Source of the DNA: Straminergon stramineum | Taxonomy: Eukaryota > Streptophyta > Bryopsida > Hypnales > Calliergonaceae | Reading direction: 5' to 3' | DNA: 64,000 nt | NCBI GenBank assembly: GCA_963920665.1 | Contig: OY987271.1 | Location: forward strand, 16,433,350-16,497,349 | Shown here: piece after piece, positions 36,401-47,200 of the stretch | How positions within the stretch are numbered: the first letter of the stretch is position 1 | Layout of the letters: each line of letters starts with the position of its first letter | The notes under the pieces: model-generated | Database searches by the model: none | Told to the model about the DNA's origin: nothing | What the model saw: the letters and a program-made list of their open reading frames with translations, nothing else | Position numbers and translations under genes: made by a program

Positions 36401-39275
36401 TCTTCCAACGGTGCCAAGTTCTCGATGTTGAGAGACCTGAAATCGGAAGTTGGAAGATTCACTCTTTTGTTACCCAGAGATGCATCATCAACATTATTCA
36501 TCTCCATCTGATTCCTCCTCTCTAACAGCGACGCCACTCCTGGATTGAAGCTTTGGATGGGAATTGCAGGATATCCTCCAATGCCTAAGCCTTCACTAGC
36601 TGAATCTTCCTTGGGACTAGCAGAGGCCAACGGTTGTAATCCTAAGACTGTTGCCAAGACTCCTTTAGAGCTTTCTCCTCCAGTAGAGGACTGATCCCGC
36701 TTAAAGGACATCGAGCTAGCCAGTGAATTCAAATGAAGCCCGATACCAGAAGGTCGCATGCGGGGACTCCGTCTTACACCTTCCGGAGGGGTAACTACAG
36801 GACTTTGAGATTTCCGAGTATGTGCTGTCCCCGCCTTTGCCTTTAAAGTATCCATATTATTTTGGTACGAGCTGCTACTGAGTTGTTGCATCCTTGCCAT
36901 GGCCCCAAGAGAATCCCCACATACAGGGGTCCCTGCGCCTCACATAATAACAAAACGTGAGTCATGCTCTCAAGAGGTAGATAGCTGAGTACTATTTCAT
37001 TCAGGCTCGCTAAATCACTAGAAAAAACAAAACTTTCTCTTACTATAGGATTGACAAAAACAAGTCAAGAAGACATGTCGTTGAACCAGTTGTACACACT
37101 TAATTACCAGTATCCGCCAGGCCAAGACATCAATTCTGTACGGACATACAGGCATCTCTTACCTCAAACACCCTTGAATCATATGTGCAACAACATATCA
37201 TCCTAGTGTGATAGATCTTCAGAACTCACCCCTGAAATGTGTGCCAGAATCTGATTCTGTCCTCGAAGAATCGTTGGCATTTGAAAGGTTATTCAAAGGA
37301 GTTAACACTCGGCTTGCAGTTGCATCTGAAATTGCAGGCATTACATCGCCAAGGACAGAAGATGTGTTATTGCCATCAGTGCCAGTGGTTCCACTGCAAT
37401 CCTTAAGCCTGCTGCCTATGGATTTCCTACCGCCCATGCTGCCAAGGCTTTTTCTTCTTGCTCCAGAAGCATCAAAGTCGAGACACCGTCTTCTAATTCC
37501 CCGCTGTCCAGTGGTATCAGCCTGCAGATCATGCACTGGAACGTGAGATAAAGGACTGCAACTTTCTGTGTACCAAGTAATTCATATTGAAATATGAAGA
37601 ATTCAGGGATTGGAACAAAAGAGCAGACTCCTGGAAAGGAAGTTGGGAATCTAGACATTGATCATGAGGCTGTAGCTTTAAGCATAAAATGTATGGAGAC
37701 AGGGTTACCGCCATACCCTGTGAGAGAAAAGAGATTGCTGATGGCTAGCATTCTCAGTTCTTGTGATTGTGCCTGTGTTACAGGGGGAGGGACCGAGTCC
37801 AGACTGAGAGCCCAAAGGATCCAGAACATGATTTTCCTGGTTCGCAGCCTCCTCATTAGACTGATTTTCAGAGTATCCAGGTGTAGGCCTCAATGGCATC
37901 CCTGAAATCACCACCTCACTTGAATCCTCTGACCATTCATCGTCTCCGTTGTCCTGTCCCAGATTTCGGTTTCCAGCGAGAAAATATGCCATGGCTGTCG
38001 TATCACGATCCAGTTCAGGACTTCCTTTCGCTATGGGACTGAAGTTTAATCCATGGTCTTCGTTGTGAGAGCTCGACGTCATAGAAACGCGTCTATGCTC
38101 TAAACATTTCGACTCTTGGCTCGGCATCACACAGTCCATGGTCTGCGAAATTAAACTAGAAGAAGATTGCCTTCTTTCCGCCACATCCACGCGCTCATTC
38201 CTTGAATTCCCACCCTCGACATCATCACCACCACACCTCGTCATCGCTGCAGATACAGCCGGTTCCAGATGCTCGTAATCTGTGAATTGAGTTTGGAAGC
38301 TGGCCGCAGTAGCTGCTGTTCGATCCGACGTGGAATCCGGGTTCAGATGCGAGGAGTTCATTGCGAACATCCCTTGACCAACCAGACTTTCCACCCCGTA
38401 GACATCGTTCTCGTTTTTGCCACTATCAGCTTGCGAAGCAGGCATGTCCTCCGATTGCCTCCTCGAGCAAGGCGTGACTTGGTGATGATCCTCAGAACGG
38501 CGGTTAAGTCGGGATGGCGATGGTGCATTGTCGGAAATCGTACTTCTGGAGTTTGTGGCAGTCGGATGCCATCCGAGGCTTTCTCGACCTTCAGCTTGCG
38601 CTTGCGCGGACAAGCGCTCAGCAGCCACAACCCTATTCATACGACACACATAGTTAATAGCGAAAATAAAGACCCAGAGAACCGGATGACAGAATAACCA
38701 GCAAGCATCAGATGACAAACACACCTCTTCAGCGAACTCGTGGAGGACCTTCTCGAGCTACTGCGAGGAGATGCGAAGACGCGAGGCTCAGGGGGGAACG
38801 TCATTTCATTATAAGTCTGCGCATGGTGCACCGACTTCGCGGGCTTGATGGGCGACAGGTTGCACAAGTACTTGAACAACGGAGAATCCTGCACACTCCA
38901 CTCCACGGTACTGAGCAAAATGGCTTTCATGCGTTTCCTTCAAACCAAATTGCGTAAACCAGGTTTCGGCCATTGCAATACACATGTATGGAGTAATTCC
39001 CAAAGTACCGTCAATCCCACATAGTGGAAATTGAAAAGCCAATGCCAATACCCATACGATCTACACACCCTGAGTCTATAGCTGAGTCATTGTTACCGAC
39101 ATTGTCATGCCCAGGCACGAAATTACAGTGGCGAGTCGTTAGAGTGAATTCAACATACCTGCATATCAGTCACGGGCGGGATGGACTCTCGCTTATCAGG
39201 CGACCCCAAGTCGGGGCCACTCTCGGATTCCCGGACCACCTTCTCGGCCGCCGTCTTGCTACCCCGGGTCATCAT
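33418..39275 (-). CDS. TSO1/TCX-type CXC-domain DNA-binding protein (LIN54 family), 12 exons
   Basis: Exons (minus strand, in order): 39275-39159, 38888-38725, 38632-37782, 37535-37230, 36938-36248, 36083-35988, 35800-35620, 35524-35429, 35327-35261, 34891-34600, 34389-33976, 33859-33418. All junctions are GT-AG and all phases match, giving about 1238 residues, longer than Arabidopsis TSO1. Landmarks: [17 protein letters not shown] near residue 45; [11 protein letters not shown] near 390; basic SPRSKRRR near 705; first CXC repeat ([20 protein letters not shown]) near 729; linker with DCFNKPEY and [11 protein letters not shown]; second CXC repeat ([18 protein letters not shown]) ending near 857; [18 protein letters not shown] and RKFILQALP near the C-terminus. 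The tyrosine in each YCEC is the DNA-contact position in LIN54. Family members bind CHR-like promoter elements, act in DREAM-type complexes and control cell division and meristem or stomatal fate. The acceptor of exon 2 is uncertain: 38888 or 38900 keep phase, while the best-looking site (38910) does not. Confidence 0.92.
35261..36083 (-). other. CRC domain of the TCX protein (two CXC repeats over exons 6-9)
   Basis: The Cys-rich region is split over four short exons. The first CXC repeat crosses the intron at 35801-35987 within KCLKL|YCECF, and the second crosses the intron at 35328-35428 within YCECYQ|AGVGC. All cysteines expected of the two C.C4.C3YC.C repeats are present, including the [12 protein letters not shown] tail of the second. 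The linker between the repeats carries the conserved RNP.AF.PK motif. Nothing suggests loss of zinc binding. Confidence 0.93.
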
Positions 39276-40650
39276 TTTCACTTGCTGGCCAACAATGACA
39301 GTGAAAACAACGAAACACCAGGGGAAACAGGTTTTCCCGGCAGTGACACCTCTCAAGATAAGTATTCCACGGACTTCACTGCTTACTGGAAATGCCTTCT
39401 CCTTCACTGTGCTCACATCGGAGCTCCCCTCTTGTCGCTACTCCATCGCCATGCCAGTACAACTACTAATCGGAAATGCCAGCTTGCCAAGAAACAGCAC
39501 CAGGGTCGGTTGATAGCCAGATCATATCCAAGACAACCCCGGTGCTCCAATCACCCCAAGAAACCGCATCCAAAACCAAACCAAGACCACCCCACAATGC
39601 CTTCGACACGGATCCCTTCCCTTCTACTTCGATTGCGGACTCCCCTCCCACACAAACCCGAGCACCCAAAACCTACACCAAGAATTCGCCTCTCAACAGA
39701 TCCCAAAACCAAAACCAAACACATCGTCCCAGTGAGCGGCAAAGACAGCCCCCATCGTGCTAACTAGGGTGAACCAAGGCGAGGAGCAGCGGCGGCCACC
39801 CCCCAGTCCTCCTCCCCATCTCTCTCTCTCCCACCCTGCCTGCAAGCCCCTGATGAAGCGACAGACGAGAAAGATACAGACTCGTCAGAACCCGTCCAGG
39901 CATGACGACCAATGGGTCCATATGAGCGGGAAAGCAGGAACCCCCCCAAAGCAAACCTCCTCCTCGTCGTCGTCCTGGGGCTGCATCATCACAGCACCCA
40001 GCAACAGCAACCCCAGACCCAACGCAACCTCACTCACTCACTCACTCAATCCTCGAAAGATTGAAATCCTTGAATGGGCTCCTGCAACAGAACAGAGTCC
40101 TGCTTGCAGCAGAGAGCGAGCAGTGATGACTGATGGCGCCTTGCCCCTCGACAGAATGTTGGGAATTGAATGGCGATGATGAGGAGGAGGATGATGATGA
40201 TAATGTGAATCTACATTACATTGTATTTCGTCAGGACGAGGGATGGTGATGCTTGGTGTGCCAGGAATGGCGTGACTGTGGCGATGAGCGGGAGACCAGG
40301 CTGCGAGGAAGCGCGAGCTTCAGCTTCTGCGGGAGGACGCCGGCATTTTTTGCTTGCATGTCAGGCTGCTGGCGGGGGGTGGGGGGCGTCGCATACGACA
40401 CCCGCAATTTGGACGGGGCCCGCGCGGGACTTTCTTTTACGGAAGCGGGCTGCCCGGAGAAGAACGGGGGCACTTGTTTTTCCGTCTCTGCCCGGATGGG
40501 CTGCCCGCGGGTCACTTGGTCTCTTCGGAAGGTGTACCGACTGGTGTGCCGGGGTGGGATTGGTGCTTAGTTTTCTGAATGCTCTGCCTGTCTGTGGGGC
40601 TTCTTTCTGGGCGGTGTTCACCGGTATTTCTTTTCTTTTCAAGTTTTAAA
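39276..40650 (-). promoter_or_regulatory. GC-rich leader and probable promoter of the TCX gene
   Basis: GC content stays high from the gene's first exons to about 40650 and then drops abruptly. On the minus strand TTTTCACTGTCATTGTTGGC-CAG ends at 39285, nine bases before the chosen ATG, and looks like a strong splice acceptor, so a leader intron probably precedes the start exon. This supports ATG 39275 (MMTRGSK) over the in-frame upstream ATG at 39416, which would lie in that intron. Pyrimidine/purine tracts (CTCTCTCTCTCC at about 39820) and ACTC repeats at about 40030 suit a plant leader. Several open frames on both strands are composition artefacts. The transcription start cannot be placed. 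Confidence 0.6.
40030..40050. repeat. Short (CTCA)n microsatellite in the TCX leader region
   Basis: Five to six uninterrupted CTCA units are followed by AATCC. A second simple tract, GATGATGAGGAGGAGGATG, lies at 40174-40200. Confidence 0.8.
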
Positions 40651-40799
40651 TTGTTTGCTTGGCTTTCTTCTTATAAAACCATCGCTATTAATTTTAGGCA
40701 ATTTTCAATAAAGTGGTCAGGGCAAGTTTGCAAACTTGTACGACTACCGTAAGCCTAGGGGCACCTTAAATTGTTAGTATAAGCATCTCAATGGTTTAA

Positions 40800-41039
40800 C
40801 CCCTGAGCGCCTAGAGCATGTTTACCAAAATCCAAACCTTTCTAAACTCATCCTAATCAAACTATCACCCAAAATGAGATTCACTAAAATTGACCATCTT
40901 GATCAGTAGTGGAAATAAGCCGAGAGCTATGGGGAAAGGACAAATGATTTCACCGTATCATTGAAAAGATTATAATAGACAAACCTAGCAAGCTTTCATT
41001 TGGGGAAGGCCAAATTTGAGGCTCTAGGGCACTCAAGGG
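40800..41039. mobile_element. 240-bp TIR element flanked by TTAA
   Basis: The left end CCCCTGAGCGCCTAGAGC and the reverse complement of the right end CCCTTGAGTGCCCTAGAGCC match with few differences. TTAA lies directly outside both ends (40796-40799 and 41040-41043). The interior is non-coding. Ends and target suggest a relative of the 563-bp family that begins only 38 bp further on, although the terminal sequences differ beyond the first CCCCT. Confidence 0.68.
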
Positions 41040-41077
41040 TTAAGCATTGCCATATCGTGAAAATCTTGTTTGAATAG

Positions 41078-41640
41078 CCCCTAAAGGACCAAAGCACATT
41101 TTGGGGAGAAATTGTCAAAAACTATCACTATTTAGGGCAACTAGAAAAAAATGAAAAGAAAGGTTTTTTTCAAAATTCACCCATACAAATTTGGACTAGA
41201 CTTCTTCAGGAACATGTGGGAAAAAAATGAGAAACTTTGCCCACCACGATTGAAAGATTATAACATTTGAAGTTAGGTGAAAAAGTTTTTTTCCAACTTT
41301 GCCTGATAGAGCCTGTAAACTTTAACTCCTTCTAGAATGAGATTTTTACACTAAGCATGGGGGGTCGACATTTTCATCTTGTATCATATAAGCTACACAC
41401 CTACCAAATTTCAAAATCATAGGAAGAATTTTGTTCATGCTACCCAAAGTTGCCTACAAATTTCAAGGCAGCATAATTTTTTATCCGAGCACCTGATCGG
41501 AAAAAAAATAGATTATTAGGAAGGGTGTACACAGACACACAATATATCCAAATTTCATGAACATCCAACCCAAAATGACTTTGTAGAAACCTACCCAAGA
41601 TTTATTGCATATGTCGAATGGACACTTGGTCCTTTAAGGG
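41078..41640. mobile_element. 563-bp TIR element, TTAA family, copy 1
   Basis: The left end CCCCTAAAGGACCAAAGCAC and the reverse complement of the right end CCCTTAAAGGACCAAGTGTC form inverted repeats. Flanks are ATAG and TTAG, decayed forms of the TTAA found at the better copies. Internal order: CACATTTTGGGGAGAAATTG, CACTATTTAGGGCAACTAG, GACTAGACTTCTTC, GATTATAACATTTGAAGTTA, TAGAATGAGATTTTTACACT, GTATCATATAAGCTA, GAACATCCAACCCAAAATGA. It encodes nothing. Confidence 0.78.
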
Positions 41641-41644
41641 TTAG

Positions 41645-44202
41645 ATTAGCAAATTGTAGTGAAAGACGTTGCACCTAAAATTAGAATTTCTAGTACTCAA
41701 AGAATATGTTTTAAAACTTTTGAGGATATTTGGGGCCATAGGAAGATTATTTTAGGGTTGTTTTCTAATTTGTGAAGTAGTGCACCGTTGGTCAAAATAT
41801 TAAATGATAATAAAATATTTAAAGATGGATTTTAAAATATTTTAAAATAAATTTAATAATACTATTTGATGTGGTAAGGTTATGGCCACGAGAGATTGTT
41901 GATGTGGCAAAGTTCCCACCATTCCTCGTTGTCCAAGAATTTGCAAGTCTTCTAATGCCCTCAAATCCCCTCTAATGTTTTCAAAAGCAACATGTTGTAG
42001 GCTCTCATATAGTAGGTCATTTACTAAATAGGAAACAACACATTTGGAAACTTGAAGCAACAAAGAGTGATTTATGAATAGTAGCACCTTGGAGTAGACA
42101 ATTTGATGATGTACTCAAGTTCTAAATAGGAGATTGGCAATTTCACATGTAGATTTGGTTCGCTATTAAGCAAAAAAATAGGAGTTCATTTTAGATATCT
42201 TACAATTGAAAGTGTCACTACTTTTTGTAAGAGTCAAATGCAACATAAATTAAGTCATGTTTGTCTTATGGTGCCATATGTCATTTTTTGATTGGCTTAA
42301 GGTGACATAGACTTCTAAATTTTGATACAAAAATTCAATTCTTGCACTTGCTTGCCACAAATGAAAATCATATAAGGTATCAGTTCATAATGAGGTTTTT
42401 TTTATTATTGAAAAAATAATGGAAAAACAAATGACATTTTATCCACACGCTTCATCCACATTGTTGGATGTATATAGAATATAGAATTTCACCATTGCAA
42501 TAAAAATCACAATTAGTTCTAATCATGGTAACTCATACCTATTTTATATGTTTCTCTTTCAACTAATTTTCATTACAACCTATTGTTTTAGCATCATAAA
42601 GATCCCCATGTTCATAATAAGGTAACAAGTTTTTTCCAATCCTTCCTAAAACTTTGAAACATTTTAAGGAAAGATACTTATCTTTTGCAACTTGAGAATT
42701 TTAATATTATGATTAGAAATTTTGTTTAATGTTTAGATTAATGTGACAATGAAAGCATTCATTTTTTATTCATTACAAAGAATGATATAAAAGACAATAG
42801 ATAGAACTAATTTGCCAATGAATCTAATACAGAATTCAAACATGTGATTCTAATAGTGAGAATATTGTGGCAAACTATTTGAATCCTGTTGTTTTGAAAT
42901 TGTGAAAACTGAGCTAAGAACTAAACTTAACATGATATTATTTCTAGGAAAATCCTTAATTGATCGCATGAGGTTTTGTGGAAAAGATTTCATTATATAT
43001 AAGTGTTTATGTGGAAAAGATTTAACTGTAATTTTTAGTTGTTCAATAACAAATTCTATTTTTTTTAGAAAATCCTATAGAAGCAAAAAATTAATGATGA
43101 ATATTATGGTCATATATTTGTTGATTTTCAACAAATTATTGTATTCAATTGAATTTTTGTCCAAAGTTGTAGTAAACTTAGAATTATTCACTAAACTCAA
43201 AGGTTTTGTGATTCATTTGATTAAAGTGCATGGAAATTATTATTATCTATGGTAACATATGCCTTAGAAGTTGGAGACCTAGTAATGAAGAGAAAGAAGT
43301 GGTCACCAAAATAATTGTTTTCATATTTTCTTAATAGTCGGACCTAGTTTTTCTTTACACCACCATTGGCAATCAATTCAAAAATTGAAAATTTGAAAAT
43401 TTATATTTTACAAGTTTGTAAATTTTAAATTATTTATATTTGTAAATTTCATAATTTCATAATTATTGTTTGCAAGCTATTGTACACAAATTTTCTTATC
43501 TTGATGCATAGATATAGACTAGAGTTCAAAACTTTGAAAATTCATATTGACATGTGGAAATTCAACTAGAAGTGATTTTTTGATGAATGTTGTTACCTTA
43601 GATACACAACTTGTGCTAAAATTTATAATCCACTCCAAATTCAATTTCCATCTAAAACAAGTTACATTTTCAAAGTTTTTAATTTTGGTTCTCATTGTAC
43701 ATTGTCACATAAAAGTTTGTGTACATTAGATTGCAAACACCCTAATGTGCTATATTTTTAATGAAAAATTCATTGAAGTGAAATAAGACTTGTAACTAAA
43801 TATTCCATACTATTTTCTAGAAAAAGGGACCCACTACACTAGTTTAAAATCTAATTCGACAAGAAGTCACATCTTTAAAGCTCTTCATCTTTAATAATGA
43901 GACTAGTGACAATGAAAAAACCATCATTTTCCTAATTACTAATATTTGTATGCTCATGTCACATTGAACATGTAGTGTCAATATAATTTCATTTATTTTG
44001 TAGGAGTTTTAAAAATCTCACATCAAGGAAGTACAAATGGCATCATCTTTGTTCAAATTTTGAATGTTTTTAAAAATTGCCCTCTAATTTTATTGCCCTT
44101 AGTATATATAAACATGAAATTAGAATAGTGGTTTATGTAAAACATATTACAAAAATATTTAAATTGTGTCTCTCTTTAAATGCAATCTAAAAAGACACTT
44201 TA

Positions 44203-44263
<61 letters not shown>

Positions 44264-47200
44264 CAAAACATTGCTTATTTCTTTAAATTTATGAAAAATA
44301 TTCATTGCAAAATGAAAAAAATATGAATTTGATTTGCAATTTCAGCAATAAAAGTATTGGGCCTAAATTTACAAAGTTCTTGGTCAATCACATGCCTACT
44401 TTAGTTTGAATTATATCTTACACCCTACACTCTAATAGTCCTTCCCAATACCCTACTTTAATATTGTCTTGGTTTACTTATCTTTGACACTAGATTTTGC
44501 ACTCTTGGTATATAGAATACAATTAAATACATGTATATATGAATATGAATAATATATATTTGAATTCCATGTTTTATTACTTCGTTCTTTAACATTAAAA
44601 ATAGACTAGGAAAAGTTGCAGTTCTTCATTAAATAGGCAAATCTTCATACACTTCAAGCATCCGCAACTTCAAAATTTTGAAGTTGGATCTACATTGTCA
44701 TTAGATTAAATCTTTTTTTTTTTATAACTGACTTTTGAAATTATATTGAGTTTGAAGTCACTAAACATAACTCAAACTTATAGTTTGTATTGAGTTGGAA
44801 AACTCTATAATAATTAAGTTTTTGACATTATATTGAATTTGAAATTACTAAATAGTATATATGTGTCTAGTAAAAAAACTTTTATTAGAATTAGAAATGA
44901 CAAGAGTGAAATAATAAGAAATAAAATACACACTGTAAAAGTTCCCCCCTCTGTCCTAAAATGATTGTTCACTTTGAATGTCATTTTTTTAAGGTTGTTT
45001 TGATGAGGTCATATGGAGACTTCCTCGTGGCTCATTTTATTTAGGTTGCAATGAACACGTGCAATGTTCTTCATTGATTCTAGTTATATATGAAATTTGG
45101 AATTTTTCTTGGTTACATTTTTGACAATATGATCAATGAAATTGGCGTAAAAATATATCAACAAACTTGTGGACAATCATTTTGGGACAAAGGAAGTATT
45201 TAAAAAGAATTTTTAAAGAACCATTCTTTGGGGAAGGTTACATAATATAGTATTTTTTATTTCAAGAAAACTTTGAATACTTTAATTAGACGTCTTTCTT
45301 TATATATTTGAGATGAAAAGAGAATATTTAAAAATCACAATGTATTCAATCTAGTATCATCATTTATAAATAAAATTATTCATTCATAAAATTATTTAAA
45401 TATTTTGGACCTTCAAATGTTTTTATTGAAATGAGGTCTATAATATTACACAAGTTCATAATGGTAGAATTCCTACTACTGTGAGTGCAAGAGAAGGTCG
45501 ACACTTCTTTGCCAATAATTTTTTGTCTAAAAATAAGGTTTGATGGCTTCAAAATATATATTTTTTTAAAATAATTTTTAACACATATATTTTTCATTTT
45601 TTGAAAAAAAAAATCCTAAGACTTTGGCATTTTTTTTAGAATTATTTTCCATTGACCCTACCCTACAACTACAATATACATCCACATAAATTTAATCCAA
45701 AGTTTGCAACACTTATATCCTCAACAACCCTTTTCTATATACATATTGAATCAATCACGAATCCATACAATATTTGAACAATAGATAGAATCTAGAGTAT
45801 TCCCTTGTCTTCAAAAGATGTGTTTTTCACTCACCTCAATTTATATCATTTTATATTGGCTAGGTAAGACATGAGCAATTTGGATTCCCAAAAATAATTC
45901 ATAATATTCTTTGATCAAAAACATCTATTTTGTAGTTTGAAAGTGAAATCCAAAATGAGTTCCTCAAATTATTTTTTCAAAATTTCAAAACACAATTATG
46001 TTTGAAAATACAATGGATTATATTCAAAGTCTAGTGTAATATTAAATATAGATCCCTTGCAACAAATATTATTCTAAATTTGTTAACAAATAGGATGTAA
46101 GTAATTATAGAAGGAATTTTCAATTTTAAGTTTCAGATTATATTCATAATTATTATTGATAGCAACTATAAATCTAGTCGTGGAGATATTTTTATAATTC
46201 AAAATCTAAAACTTTTATTTGTGCATCACTCAAAAAAATTCTTTTTTTGTTTATTATATATCTTTCCTATACTTCAAATTAAGAAATGAGCCAAGATATT
46301 CATATGTCACATAAACTAAGAATTAAAAGACAAGAATTAGAACTAAGATCATATAACAAGAGATTGAGTGGTTGCAAACCAATTTGGTTTGCTTTTCAAA
46401 AAGATATTACCAATGAAAATCCATTTTCCAACTAAATTAAGAGAAGGTTTTTAAAGGGCATTTACTTGTGAGAAAATTTTAGGTCATAATTAAACAAAGA
46501 AAGACAATATGATTGGCCCTTGACCAAAGGAGAGGAGGCTTTGCATTGGTAGAAGTTATTGTGAGGATGTTTAGATAGTATCTTACTTGAAAATTGAACC
46601 ACTTGAAGAACAAAAAATAAAAATAAAGTCATTTTTTGTACTTGCACTGTGTTTCTAGTGCTCTAGGGACAATTTTTTTTTTATAGAATAGTGTCTTGTT
46701 TATTACTTTGATCTAATTATTTGAGTCAAATGAAGCTACAACTTTTCATTCTAAACAAAATCTTACCATAATAATATTGAGGCATTATTCATGTCAAAAT
46801 AAATCAAAATTTGCTTCATCAAATTTCCAATTTCCAATACACACCAACAACTATGTATGTAGATAAGGCAAAATATCAAATGTTTGTGCATTTGTGCCAA
46901 AATCCTTGTCCACATCCAAACTTTGCCTATACAAAATAGTGAAATTATGTTACCTTATTCAAAAAAGATACCTCATGACTCATCGCTTGTTCATGTATTG
47001 AGGCACTTGGGACTATGTGAACTAGACCTTGAACGAGTGCACCAACCCATGCCACGCATATGGTTTTGGGTTGATGAAAAGTTGTGCATCCTTGCAAGGA
47101 GTGCTAGCATGTGAATATAGAATCTATGAGCCTAGGAGTCTATATTATTGAAACCTTCTATGGTTATAGGTACCCACGGTATAGACTCTTTCCATGATTT

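Noticed and set aside
37529..37714. Possible extra exon between TCX exons 3 and 4 (good acceptor before GGTATGGCGG, donor before GTACAC)
   Set aside because: Including it would leave only a 51-base intron before the next usable acceptor, whereas direct splicing 37782 to 37535 keeps the phase and leads straight to the conserved RRRCLDF motif.
39024..40180. Long + strand open frames of 247 and 140 codons in the TCX leader region
   Set aside because: Stops are rare because the region is GC-rich; the products are low-complexity Pro/Ser/Thr/Arg sequences with no recognisable domain and lie antisense to the leader and first exon.
42902..43255. 117-residue open frame
   Set aside because: Very AT-rich DNA, hydrophobic and Lys-rich composition, no recognisable motif; chance openness is a sufficient explanation.
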